Source: Aerococcus loyolae | Lineage (GTDB): Bacteria; Bacillota; Bacilli; Lactobacillales; Aerococcaceae | Assembly (NCBI RefSeq): GCF_002871915.2 | Contig: NZ_CP126958.1 | Span: 868,001 to 932,000 of the forward strand | Reading direction: 5' to 3' | Length of the DNA stretch: 64,000 nt | Shown here: positions 43,488 to 52,082 of the stretch, in pieces | Layout: each line of letters starts with the position of its first letter | Numbering within the stretch: the stretch's first letter is position 1 | Notes under the pieces: model-generated | What the model saw: only the letters and a program-made list of their open reading frames with translations | Told to the model about the DNA's origin: nothing | Database searches by the model: none | Position numbers and translations under genes: made by a program

Positions 43488-44622
43488 AATAGTTTTTAGC
43501 AATGTCACTTAACATAAACTTTTCTTCTAGCTCGCCTTGGTATTTTATACCTAAATGATGAAAGGATTTGTCTAGGGCGTGGTACATTTTTTGAAAATAT
43601 TTGACTTCCATATTACTTCCCATATGGGCAATTCGCAGCAGCCTTTCGCCTTGGGGACCATCGCCTTTAGTAATTAAAATACCTTCGTCCTTTACTAATT
43701 TCATCACATCCAGGCTTGAAACTGATTCAGGGAGTAAAACACTGGTTAATGTATTTGAGGCATGGTCTTTAGCATATAGTTCAAAACCGGCTTCTTTAAA
43801 TAATTGTCGGGTAGCTTCAGCCCATTTTTGATGCTTGTTGGCAAAATCACTGTCAATTGCTTGTTTAATAGCTACATCCATGGCATAAATGGCCTGGTCA
43901 TTCATTGTATAAGGAAAGTCGAAATGCGGATCGTCAAAGCTGAGATAAGATTGGAAATTGGCGTAAAAGCTAGGGATAGGGGAATGACGATTTTCCATAT
44001 GCTCTATGGCACGTTTGGAAAGGGTGACACTAGCCAGGCCTACAGGAGCGGAAAAGCATTTTTGACTACCACCTAGTAAGACATCCACTTTAGCTTGGTC
44101 AAAGTTAATATATTCTCCGCCAATTGCGGAAACTGAATCGACTATAGAAAGAATATTATAGCTATTTAAGATTTGACCGATGCCATGAATATCATTAGTG
44201 ATGCCGGTGGGGGTTTCACAATGGACGAAAGTTGCCACCTGAAAATCGTGGTCGTTTTCTAGAAAGGCTTTTAAGTCATTCAAATTAATCCCACGGCGCC
44301 AGTCACTTTCATAGAGCACTACCTCTGCCTTAACAAAGTTGACGAAGTCTTGAAAACCTTGGCCATAAACCCCGTTACTAATCACCAAAACCCGGTCTCC
44401 TGGTTGGATGATAGAATTGACAGCAGCTTCTAGAGCCAATAGGGCTTCACCCACCATAAAAAAAGAGACAGCTTTGGTATGTAATAACTGTGATATCTGG
44501 TTTTCAACCTGACGTTGATATTGGGTGTACTTGTGGTCAATATCAGGATTAGTTTTTGCTTGACCATAGGCTTTAAGAACGGCTTGGGAGATATGAGTGG
44601 GTCCGGGACACAAGTTTAACAT
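43486..44622 (-). CDS. class V aminotransferase (alanine-glyoxylate / serine-pyruvate type)
   Basis: A 378-residue PLP enzyme. The N terminus NLCPGPTHIS is typical of the alanine-glyoxylate aminotransferase group. The PLP Lys lies in LLGGSQKCFSAPVGL, and the preceding Asp in SIVDSVSAIGG. The exact substrate pair cannot be told. It is alone on the minus strand, divergent from the acyl-CoA cluster. The residue pattern also resembles PucG-like (S)-ureidoglycine transaminases, but no purine-degradation genes are near. Confidence 0.82.
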   Translation of the reverse strand: MLNLCPGPTHISQAVLKAYGQAKTNPDIDHKYTQYQRQVENQISQLLHTKAVSFFMVGEALLALEAAVNSIIQPGDRVLVISNGVYGQGFQDFVNFVKAEVVLYESDWRRGINLNDLKAFLENDHDFQVATFVHCETPTGITNDIHGIGQILNSYNILSIVDSVSAIGGEYINFDQAKVDVLLGGSQKCFSAPVGLASVTLSKRAIEHMENRHSPIPSFYANFQSYLSFDDPHFDFPYTMNDQAIYAMDVAIKQAIDSDFANKHQKWAEATRQLFKEAGFELYAKDHASNTLTSVLLPESVSSLDVMKLVKDEGILITKGDGPQGERLLRIAHMGSNMEVKYFQKMYHALDKSFHHLGIKYQGELEEKFMLSDIAKNY

Positions 44623-44672
44623 ACGATCATACCTTTCTAGTGAGTAATCATTATCTCAAGTATAGCAAACAT

Positions 44673-44702
44673 TTGACATAAAGAAATAGTTATCGCTATA
44701 CT
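44673..44702 (+). promoter_or_regulatory. promoter and candidate operator of the enoyl-CoA hydratase gene
   Basis: A perfect TTGACA (44673-44678), an 18-base spacer and TATACT (44697-44702). The spacer and -10 contain ATAGTTATCGCTATA (44686-44700), whose ATAGTTAT part recurs near the LysR and SDR genes. Confidence 0.75.
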
Positions 44703-44789
44703 AAAGAAAAGGAATTTGTGAAAGGGCTTTCTGCGTGAGATAATGTAGTTGTGAAAACAAACACAATATTTTTAGAAGGAGTGACTCAA

Positions 44790-45578
44790 ATGTCAGTTGT
44801 TGAGACTAAAGTTGAGAATAAAGTGGGGAAAATTATTCTAAGAAATGACCCGTTAAACATCTTGGAAATGGAACACTTACAATTGATTGAAGACGCTGTT
44901 CATGAAATGGATAACAACGATGAAGTAAGTGTTATTTACTTCACAATGGTTATGCAAAAAGAAGGAAAAATCTTCTCTGCTGGGATGGATCTCGATGAAA
45001 TGCTAGCAACTCAAGAGGAAGAAAACGGAATTGAAAATTACTGTAAGGTGTCTAAACGTAACTACTCCTGCTTCTACTATGCTAAAAAACCCGTAATCTA
45101 TGTTTATGATGGCATTGTTCGCGGTGGTGGTTGTGAAATGTCACTCTTTGCTGACTATCGGATTGCTGGTGAAAAATTAAATATTGCCTTACCAGAAATT
45201 GGCATCGGTATTATCCCTGGTGGGGGCGGTACCCAAACACTTCAACGTTTAATTGGTGTTGCTAATGCGAAATCATTAATTTATACCGGTAGACCATTGA
45301 AAGCTGAAGAAGCTAAAGAAGTTGGCTTAGTTCAAAATGTCTTTCCATCTGACAGCCTGCAAGAAGAAGCAACTAAGATTGCTGAAAAAATGGCTAAGAA
45401 CTCCCCACAAGGTTTACAAGCAGCTAAACGTGCCATTAATGATGGGGCTCACCTACCTATCGATGAAGCTTTAGCCTTTGAAACCGAAGTCTTTATTGAT
45501 AACTTCAAAACTGAAGATGCTGCTGAAGGGATTAAAGCTTTCAAAGAAAAACGGGAACCTAACTACAAAAATCGTTAG
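44790..45578 (+). CDS. enoyl-CoA hydratase/isomerase family protein
   Basis: A crotonase-fold protein of 262 residues. ATG 44790 is chosen because AGAAGGAGTG lies upstream; a longer frame from 44751 is not needed. The oxyanion-hole segments SAGMDLDEM and RGGGCEMSLFADYRIA are present. The second catalytic Glu region reads LPEIGIGIIPGGGGTQ. It probably hydrates crotonyl-CoA or a similar short enoyl-CoA, given the neighbouring thiolase and CoA-transferase. It lies 2 kb from them but shares a promoter motif. Confidence 0.85.
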   Translation: MSVVETKVENKVGKIILRNDPLNILEMEHLQLIEDAVHEMDNNDEVSVIYFTMVMQKEGKIFSAGMDLDEMLATQEEENGIENYCKVSKRNYSCFYYAKKPVIYVYDGIVRGGGCEMSLFADYRIAGEKLNIALPEIGIGIIPGGGGTQTLQRLIGVANAKSLIYTGRPLKAEEAKEVGLVQNVFPSDSLQEEATKIAEKMAKNSPQGLQAAKRAINDGAHLPIDEALAFETEVFIDNFKTEDAAEGIKAFKEKREPNYKNR

Positions 45579-45610
45579 TCATTTAGAAATTAAGGCGTAG
45601 CTTACAAGCG

Positions 45611-45649
45611 AAAAGCTCCCCAAACTTTGTATAAGTCGGGGAGCTTTTT
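45611..45649. terminator. bidirectional terminator between crotonase and LysR genes
   Basis: AAAAGCTCCCC (45611-45621) pairs with GGGGAGCTTTTT (45638-45649). Confidence 0.88.
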
Positions 45650-45650
45650 A

Positions 45651-46598
45651 TTAATCTTTATTGGTGGAGAAGGTAAATTTTGGACTGAGTTCGCGAAGAA
45701 TATCCGTTGATGATCGAATAAATTCAACGATGGTTGGTGCTAGGGAACGATCTTGACGATGAGAGAATACATAGTCACACTTAAAAATATCACTATCAAA
45801 AACAAAGACGTTACAGTCATTAAAAGTTGGCCAAGACATCCCTGTAACTGGTACAAAGGTAGCCCCTACTCCTTTTCTTGTTAAACCGACTGCCGAATAG
45901 ACAGTGGAAGTTTCCAAAATGACATTTTGTTTTAGCCTTTTACGATTATAAAATAAATCCACTAAGCGTCTTAAGCCAAAATTATGGGGAAGTAAGACGA
46001 GGGGGAGATTATCTAATTTTTCAATATCGTAGGGGAAATGGGTGATCTCGCTTCCATATTTTTCTTGGTAGAGTGGGTTATTTTTAGGGACAATCAAATA
46101 CATCTGGTCGCTATAGACATAGTGATGTTGAAAAGCATTGTTTTCCATAGGAGCCATTTCAAAAGCGATATCAATCATGTGATTTTCGATTAAAGAATCA
46201 ATGGTATCGGCATCCTCTTCATAAAATTCAAATTTAATTTCGGGATTTTTATCAAGAAAGGGTGGAATAATTAAAGGCAAGATACTACTACCTAGGGCCG
46301 GATTAATTCCTAGTTTAATTTTCCCTTTTTTGTTTTTTGAGATCATATCAAATTCACTTAGCATATCGAGGTCGATTTCATGCTTTCTGCGCAAATGGTC
46401 TAAATAACGTTCACCGGCATAAGTGATTTGAACCGAACGCGGTAAACGGGTGAAAAATTCTAATCCATATTCACCTTCTAAACGGCTTAACATTTTACTT
46501 AAATAGGGTTGAGAGACATAGAGCTTTTCTGCAGCAGCAGTAATATTACCTTCGGCTACAATTGTTTCCATGAGTACTAAGGGTGTTATGTTAGACAT
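45651..46598 (-). CDS. LysR-family transcriptional regulator
   Basis: A 315-residue LysR-type regulator. The N-terminal helix-turn-helix (NITAAAEKLYVSQPYLSKML) is followed by a linker helix and a substrate-binding domain (KIKLGINPALGSSILPLII). It lies between the crotonase gene and the divergent SDR-permease-CoA-transferase-thiolase operon. It is the obvious candidate regulator of both; the inducer may be a short-chain acid or its CoA ester. The target motif may be ATAGTTAT. Confidence 0.9.
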   Translation of the reverse strand: MSNITPLVLMETIVAEGNITAAAEKLYVSQPYLSKMLSRLEGEYGLEFFTRLPRSVQITYAGERYLDHLRRKHEIDLDMLSEFDMISKNKKGKIKLGINPALGSSILPLIIPPFLDKNPEIKFEFYEEDADTIDSLIENHMIDIAFEMAPMENNAFQHHYVYSDQMYLIVPKNNPLYQEKYGSEITHFPYDIEKLDNLPLVLLPHNFGLRRLVDLFYNRKRLKQNVILETSTVYSAVGLTRKGVGATFVPVTGMSWPTFNDCNVFVFDSDIFKCDYVFSHRQDRSLAPTIVEFIRSSTDILRELSPKFTFSTNKD

Positions 46599-46663
46599 TT
46601 TTAGAAACCTCCAAATAGTCAGTGCATGCTTAACGGTGTGTATAGTATAGCATAATTTGCTAG

Positions 46664-46780
46664 CTATAACAATATAGTTATTGATAGCGCTTTCATATAT
46701 TATTTCTATTTTCCTTTCTTTTCCGATATAATAAGCATGTAAAAGAAATGGTTTGTAGTTACTTAGCTCGTTATAACTAT
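46664..46780. promoter_or_regulatory. divergent regulatory region between lysR-type gene and SDR operon
   Basis: ATAGTTAT occurs at 46674-46681 and, reversed (ATAACTAT), at 46773-46780. ATAAC (46666-46670) and GTTAT (46677-46681) form an inverted repeat. A TATAAT near 46725 may be the -10 of the SDR operon. These are candidate LysR-regulator sites. Confidence 0.45.
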
Positions 46781-46818
46781 AAATTGATACATTAGGTATT
46801 TCAAAGGAGGAAGATCGA

Positions 46819-47556
46819 ATGTTTAACGATCAAGTTGTTGTAGTTACTGGCGCAGGCCAAGGTATTGGTGCTGAAATCGCTAAAGAATTCGCTCAAGATG
46901 GTGCTCAAGTAGTCATTGTTGATTTCAATGAAGAAACTGCACAAAAGACAGCAGAAGCCATTAATGAAAGCAATGGTAAAGCAGTTGCTTATCAAGCAGA
47001 TGTATCTGATTTCGACCGTGCTGAGGAAATCATTGCCGATGTTGTTGAAAAATACGGAAAAGTTGATGTTTTAATCAACAATGCTGGTATTACCCGTGAT
47101 GCTTCATTGAAGAAAATGACTAAAGAACAATGGGATCAAGTTATTGCAACTAACCTAACAGGTGTATTTAACTATTCTAAAGCAGCATTTATTCGCATGA
47201 CTGCCGCAGGGTATGGTCGTATTGTTAACGCTTCTTCCTTAGCAGGGGTTGAAGGTAACTTCGGTCAAACCAACTACTCCGCTTCAAAAGCAGGTATTAT
47301 CGGTATGACTAAGACAATCGCCCGTGAAGGTGCTGCAAAAGGTGTTACCGTTAATGCCGTTGCACCTGGTTTCATTGAAACTCCAATGACCGATGCTATT
47401 CCAGAAGAGATCAAACAAAATATGATTGATGGTATTCCGGTAAAACGTATTGGTTATCCAAAAGACATTGCCAATGCAATGAAATTCTTAGCTTCACCAG
47501 ATTCAGGTTATATCACTGGTCAATTACTACAAGTTAACGGTGGTATGAACATGTAA
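46819..47556 (+). CDS. short-chain dehydrogenase/reductase, 3-hydroxyacyl-CoA or 3-hydroxybutyrate type (FabG-like)
   Basis: A 245-residue classical SDR with TGAGQGIG (residues 10-17), NNAG (87-90), Ser140, Tyr153 and Lys157. The residue after beta-2 is Asp35 (VIVDFNEE), which in this family favours NAD(H) over NADP(H), so a catabolic role is more likely than fatty acid synthesis. Sequence is closest in style to FabG/PhaB. In this operon it would oxidise 3-hydroxybutyrate or its CoA ester to acetoacetate or acetoacetyl-CoA. CAAAGGAGG precedes the start. Confidence 0.82.
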   Translation: MFNDQVVVVTGAGQGIGAEIAKEFAQDGAQVVIVDFNEETAQKTAEAINESNGKAVAYQADVSDFDRAEEIIADVVEKYGKVDVLINNAGITRDASLKKMTKEQWDQVIATNLTGVFNYSKAAFIRMTAAGYGRIVNASSLAGVEGNFGQTNYSASKAGIIGMTKTIAREGAAKGVTVNAVAPGFIETPMTDAIPEEIKQNMIDGIPVKRIGYPKDIANAMKFLASPDSGYITGQLLQVNGGMNM

Positions 47557-47576
47557 TGTCGCTCGCTGCATAAAAA

Positions 47577-47604
47577 TTAAAGGAACGGTTAACCGTTCCT
47601 TTAA
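47577..47604. terminator. 14-bp perfect palindrome between SDR and permease genes
   Basis: TTAAAGGAACGGTT followed at once by AACCGTTCCTTTAA, no spacer, then a loose T run. It may be a partial terminator, an RNA-processing hairpin or an operator inside the operon. Confidence 0.6.
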
Positions 47605-47634
47605 TAATGTTTTTTTACAGCAAGGAGAAAATAT

Positions 47635-48975
47635 ATGGAAATTATTGGCGTAATCGGTATATTTCTTGCGATTATCGCAATTATTTATTTATCAGTTAGA
47701 GGATTAAACATTGTTATAGCTGCTCCTCTAGCCACATTAATTGTTATTCTAACTAACCAAATGGACATCTTTGGGTCATTAATTGGTGATGCACCTTCTT
47801 ATATGACCGGTCTTGCAGGTTTCTTAATTAAAAACTTTGCGATTTTCCTATTAGGTGCAGTTCTGGCTCAGTATATGGAAAAAAGTAATGCAACTGTTTC
47901 TATCGCTAACTGGGTTTTGGCCAAAGTTGGTTTAGATAATCCCTTTATTGTGCTAGTAGCTTTCGCTGGTATTGCAGCAATATTAACTTACGGTGGGATT
48001 AGTTTATTTGTGGTTATGTTTGCCTTAGTTCCATTAGCTCGACCGATCTTTAAAAAATTAAATGTGAATTGGTCCTTATTACCTATTCCCTTATTCTTGG
48101 GAATGGCAACCGTAACCATGTCTATGTTGCCAGGGACACCTTCAGTTCAAAATGCGGTACCAACGACTTACTTAGGGACTACTTTAACAGCAGCTCCTGT
48201 GTTGAGTATGATTGGTGTTATTACTGTGGTTGCTTTTGGACTGACCTACTTAAAGTTTCAATTAAATCGTAGTCTAGCTAAAGGAGAAACTTTCTATTCT
48301 TATCTTGGTGAAGGTGAATCAGTTGGAGAAGAAGCTGATCTTGACGCTGAAACAGATGAAGAAAATATTCCTCCAATTTTATTAGCCATTTTACCTTTGG
48401 TTACTTTAGTTGCGATTATTTTAATCTTCAGTGATGTGCCAAATATTATTTTGATTGCTTTAACTGTGGGTATCTTATTAAGTGCCTTCTTATATCGGAA
48501 ATATTTACCAAAACAAACTTCATTATTGAATGATGGAGCTAATAGTGCTGTACCATCAGCCTTTGCTACCTCAAGCTCAGTAGCTTTTGGATCAGTATTA
48601 ACCAGTGCTCCTGGATTCAGTGTGGTTCAAGATGCGATTATGTCTATCCCGGGTAACCCATTAATTGGACTATCTGTAGCAACTGCTTTACTTGGCGGGA
48701 TTACAGGTTCTAGTTCAGGGGCTCTGGGTATCGTCATGCAAAACTTTGCACCAACTTATTTAGAGATGGGAATTGCACCTGAATTGATTCACCGTATTGC
48801 AGTTGTTGCATCAGCTGTGATTACAGTGGTTCCTCATTCGGGAGTGACAATCACCTTTAACAACTTGACTGGCTTAAGTTTAAAAAATGCTTTCATGCAT
48901 CAATTTATAATGGTTAACGGTGGTCACTTGCTTGCCTTAATCGCTATGTTAATTGCTTCAACAATTTTATATTAA
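47635..48975 (+). CDS. GntP-family permease (probable short-chain hydroxy acid transporter)
   Basis: A 446-residue membrane protein with about 12 hydrophobic segments. It belongs to the GntP/citrate-permease group (LTYGGISLFVVMFALVPLA; SVLTSAPGF; VPHSGVTITFNNLTG). Members carry gluconate, 3-hydroxybutyrate or similar acids. The operon (SDR, CoA-transferase, thiolase) suggests 3-hydroxybutyrate or acetoacetate. A hydrophilic acidic loop lies at about residues 222-245. Confidence 0.85.
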   Translation: MEIIGVIGIFLAIIAIIYLSVRGLNIVIAAPLATLIVILTNQMDIFGSLIGDAPSYMTGLAGFLIKNFAIFLLGAVLAQYMEKSNATVSIANWVLAKVGLDNPFIVLVAFAGIAAILTYGGISLFVVMFALVPLARPIFKKLNVNWSLLPIPLFLGMATVTMSMLPGTPSVQNAVPTTYLGTTLTAAPVLSMIGVITVVAFGLTYLKFQLNRSLAKGETFYSYLGEGESVGEEADLDAETDEENIPPILLAILPLVTLVAIILIFSDVPNIILIALTVGILLSAFLYRKYLPKQTSLLNDGANSAVPSAFATSSSVAFGSVLTSAPGFSVVQDAIMSIPGNPLIGLSVATALLGGITGSSSGALGIVMQNFAPTYLEMGIAPELIHRIAVVASAVITVVPHSGVTITFNNLTGLSLKNAFMHQFIMVNGGHLLALIAMLIASTILY

Positions 48976-49012
48976 GATAAAGAAATGTATTTATAGAAAA
49001 GGAGAGAGATAA

Positions 49013-50590
49013 ATGGGTAAAAAGAAACCAGTTATTTCAAGTCGTGAAGCAGCTGATTTAATTAAAGATAACGATCTATTAGCTACTTGTACTTTTGGTT
49101 TAGGGGGCTTGCCTGAAGACTTACTAGTAGGGGTTAAAGAACGTTACGAAGAAGAACAACATCCTAAAGATATCACTTTCATGTGGTCTTGTGGTATTGG
49201 TAACAACAAACCTGGCCGTGGCGCTGACCACTTATTAGCAGATGGTTTGGTAAAACGTATCATTGCTGGTCACGTTGGTTCTTCACCTGGTATGGTTGAC
49301 AAGGTTGTTAATAACGAAGTTGAAGCCTACTTATTACCACAAGGTGTATTTACTCAACTTTATCGTGCAATTGCTGGTAACAAACCTTTCTTAACCAAAG
49401 TTGGTTTACAAACTTATGTTGACCCTCGTTTAGAAGGGGCTAAAGCGACTGAAAAAACCACTGAAGAACTGATTGAATTAGCGGAATTTGGTGGCGAAGA
49501 ATGGTTAAAATATCCAGATTTTGATATTGATGTTGCCTTCATCCGTGGATCATTTGCTGATGAAAAAGGGAACATGAATGTTGAAGATGAGACCTGTATT
49601 CTTGAACAACTTGAATTAGCAATGGCAACCAAGAAAAAAGGCGGTACCGTTATTGCTCAAGTAAAACAAATTGTTGAAAACAACTCTCTAGATCCTAAGA
49701 GCATTGTGGTACCAGGTGGTTTAATTGACTATATTGTGGTAGCTGACCCAGAATATCACTACCAAACCATGGGTACCTACTACAGCCCAGAGCTAGCTGG
49801 AAAAATCAATGTTCCAGTAGACAGCGTTAAACCTGCACCACTTTCCTCACGTAAGGTCATTGGTCGTCGTGCAGCTATGGAATTACAACCTGATTCTGTG
49901 ATTAACTTAGGTATTGGTACGCCTGACATGGTGGCCTCTGTTGCCCAAGAAGAAGGCGTTGCTGACGAATACGTGACAACTCTAGAGATGGGTATCTGGG
50001 GTGGTAGTGCTGCTGGTGGCTTAGACTTTGGTGCTTCACGTAATGCTGACGCATCTATTGCTATGGCTAACCAATTTGACTTCTACGATGGTAACGGTTT
50101 AGACCTTTCTGTATTAGGGATTGGACAAATTGACCAATATGGTAACAATAATGTTACAAAATTTGGTCCTAAAGTTCCTGGCCCAGGTGGATTCATCAAT
50201 ATTTCTCAAAACACTAAGAACCTTGTCTTTGTAGGTACTTTAACTGTTGGTGGTAAATCACACATCGAAGACGGCAAATTAGTCATTGATGAACAAGGTC
50301 GTGGACCTAAATTCTTAAAAGAAGTAGAACAAGTAAGTTTCTCTGGTAAATATGCTCAAGAAAACGACCAAAATATCTTATACGTCACTGAACGTGCTGT
50401 CTTTGACTTACATGAAGGTAAAGTTCGTTTAATTGAAATTGCACCAGGAATTGACCTCCAAAAAGATGTTCTTGATCAAATGGAATTTGAACCTGAAATT
50501 GTCGAAGACTTGAAAGAAATGAATCCTGATATCTTTAAAGAAGAATGGGGCGGCCTTAAAGAAATTATTGATGCAAAATCTAAAAAATAA
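49013..50590 (+). CDS. acetate/acetoacetate-type CoA-transferase (fused family I)
   Basis: A 525-residue fused CoA-transferase in which the alpha-like half (residues ~1-260) is followed by the beta-like half. The catalytic Glu is Glu325 in TLEMGIWGGSAAGG, the position expected in propionate CoA-transferase (Pct)-type enzymes. It moves CoA from acetyl-CoA or another donor to the imported acid. AAAGGAGAG precedes the start. It lies between the permease and thiolase genes with short gaps. Confidence 0.88.
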   Translation: MGKKKPVISSREAADLIKDNDLLATCTFGLGGLPEDLLVGVKERYEEEQHPKDITFMWSCGIGNNKPGRGADHLLADGLVKRIIAGHVGSSPGMVDKVVNNEVEAYLLPQGVFTQLYRAIAGNKPFLTKVGLQTYVDPRLEGAKATEKTTEELIELAEFGGEEWLKYPDFDIDVAFIRGSFADEKGNMNVEDETCILEQLELAMATKKKGGTVIAQVKQIVENNSLDPKSIVVPGGLIDYIVVADPEYHYQTMGTYYSPELAGKINVPVDSVKPAPLSSRKVIGRRAAMELQPDSVINLGIGTPDMVASVAQEEGVADEYVTTLEMGIWGGSAAGGLDFGASRNADASIAMANQFDFYDGNGLDLSVLGIGQIDQYGNNNVTKFGPKVPGPGGFINISQNTKNLVFVGTLTVGGKSHIEDGKLVIDEQGRGPKFLKEVEQVSFSGKYAQENDQNILYVTERAVFDLHEGKVRLIEIAPGIDLQKDVLDQMEFEPEIVEDLKEMNPDIFKEEWGGLKEIIDAKSKK

Positions 50591-50640
50591 TTAGATATGT
50601 TGTATAATAAAGGCCTTGAAATTAAAGGAGGATTTAGTGA

Positions 50641-51888
50641 ATGTTAAAAGCTAAAAATGAAGAAGTTGTTTTTGTCGGTGCCGCACGGACTCCTGTTGGT
50701 GCTTACCTAGGCGACTTAAAGACTGTACCAGTTGACGAATTAGGGGTGATTTCTCTTACAGAAGCTGCTAAACGTGCTGGTGTTGCCGTTGAAGACATTG
50801 AAGAAGTTATTGTGGGTCATGTCACTGGCTCACAAACAACCAATAATTTAGGTAACATTATCGGAATTGATGCAGGAGTAAAAAATACTGCAACAGGTAT
50901 GACCATTAACCGTATCTGTGGATCAGGTATTCAATCCGCTGTATCAGCCGCACAGGAATTACTATTTTCCAACAAAAGTATCATTGCCGCTGGTGGGGTA
51001 GAATCTTTATCTCGTGCACCTTTCTATCTACCAGAATCCGCTCGTTATGAGGGGTTAAAGGGAGGCAACAAACCTTTAATTGATGCTAACTTAGCTGGTC
51101 ATAGCTCTGCTTCTGGTAAAGATTCTGGTGTTAACCATATGGGGAATACTGCAGAAAATGTTGCTCGTAAATACGGAATTACTCGTGAACGCGCTGACCA
51201 ATTTGCGGTAGAATCCCAACGTAAAGCTGCAGAAGCTATGGAAAACGGACGTTTTGCTCAAGAAATCATTCCGGTAGAAGTTAAAGGACGTAAGGGGAAA
51301 GTTAACGTCGTAGAAAAAGACGGCCATCCGCGTCCAGGAACATCGATGGAATCATTAGCTAAATTACGCCCAGCTTTTGAAAAAGATGGTATTGTTACTG
51401 CAGGTAATGCTTCTGGATTAAATGATGGTGGTGCTTTTGAAATTATGACCACCAAATCAGTTGCTGAAGAACGTGGCTTAGAAATTATGGCTCGCGTCGT
51501 TGACTACCAAATTGCTGGTTGTGACCCTGCTTACATGGGCTTAGGACCGGTTCAAGCCATTAAAGACATTCTTGCGCGTCAAGAAATGGACCTTAAAGAA
51601 GACATTGATATCTTAGAAATTAACGAAGCCTTTGCAGCTCAAACTATTGGTTGCTTGATTGAACTTGGTATTGAAGAAGATACTGATTTCTACAAGAATC
51701 ATTTCAACCCACATGGTGGTGCAGTTGCTTTAGGTCACCCATTAGGCATGTCTGGCGCACGTATCATTACATCCCTATTGTATGAATTCAAGAACCATCC
51801 AGAATACCGTTACGCGATTGCTTCAGCATGTATCGGTGGTGGACAAGGTATTGCTCTCTTACTTGAAAATGGGTACTACCAAGGTTAA
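50641..51888 (+). CDS. acetyl-CoA C-acetyltransferase (thiolase)
   Basis: It cleaves acetoacetyl-CoA to two acetyl-CoA, or the reverse. 415 residues. The nucleophile is Cys93 in NRICGSGIQS. The base His is in NPHGGAVALGHPLG, and the second Cys in ACIGGGQG. AAAGGAGG precedes the start. It is the last gene of the operon before a terminator. Codon choice in this operon resembles that of the ribosomal genes, suggesting high expression. Confidence 0.92.
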   Translation: MLKAKNEEVVFVGAARTPVGAYLGDLKTVPVDELGVISLTEAAKRAGVAVEDIEEVIVGHVTGSQTTNNLGNIIGIDAGVKNTATGMTINRICGSGIQSAVSAAQELLFSNKSIIAAGGVESLSRAPFYLPESARYEGLKGGNKPLIDANLAGHSSASGKDSGVNHMGNTAENVARKYGITRERADQFAVESQRKAAEAMENGRFAQEIIPVEVKGRKGKVNVVEKDGHPRPGTSMESLAKLRPAFEKDGIVTAGNASGLNDGGAFEIMTTKSVAEERGLEIMARVVDYQIAGCDPAYMGLGPVQAIKDILARQEMDLKEDIDILEINEAFAAQTIGCLIELGIEEDTDFYKNHFNPHGGAVALGHPLGMSGARIITSLLYEFKNHPEYRYAIASACIGGGQGIALLLENGYYQG

Positions 51889-51911
51889 TTTAAATCATTA
51901 GCTTAAAATAT

Positions 51912-51943
51912 AACTCCTAGGTACTTCTCCTAGGGGTTTTTTG
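51912..51943 (+). terminator. terminator after the thiolase gene
   Basis: AACTCCTAGG (51912-51921) pairs with CCTAGGGGTT (51929-51938), then T. Confidence 0.85.
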
Positions 51944-52031
51944 TTTTTTTGTAAAATTTAAATACTAGTAATGACAGACTTCTACATAAGCGTTAAAGCT
52001 GGATATTCTATTCACTTTTACATGGGTATGT

Positions 52032-52037
52032 TATAAT
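52032..52037 (+). promoter_or_regulatory. extended -10 promoter of the SNF2 gene
   Basis: TATAAT (52032-52037) with TG two bases upstream; the -35 region (TATTCA) is weak. Confidence 0.55.
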
Positions 52038-52082
52038 AAATTAATTCAAAGAGTTAATTATTTATAAAAAGTGGGTGAATTT

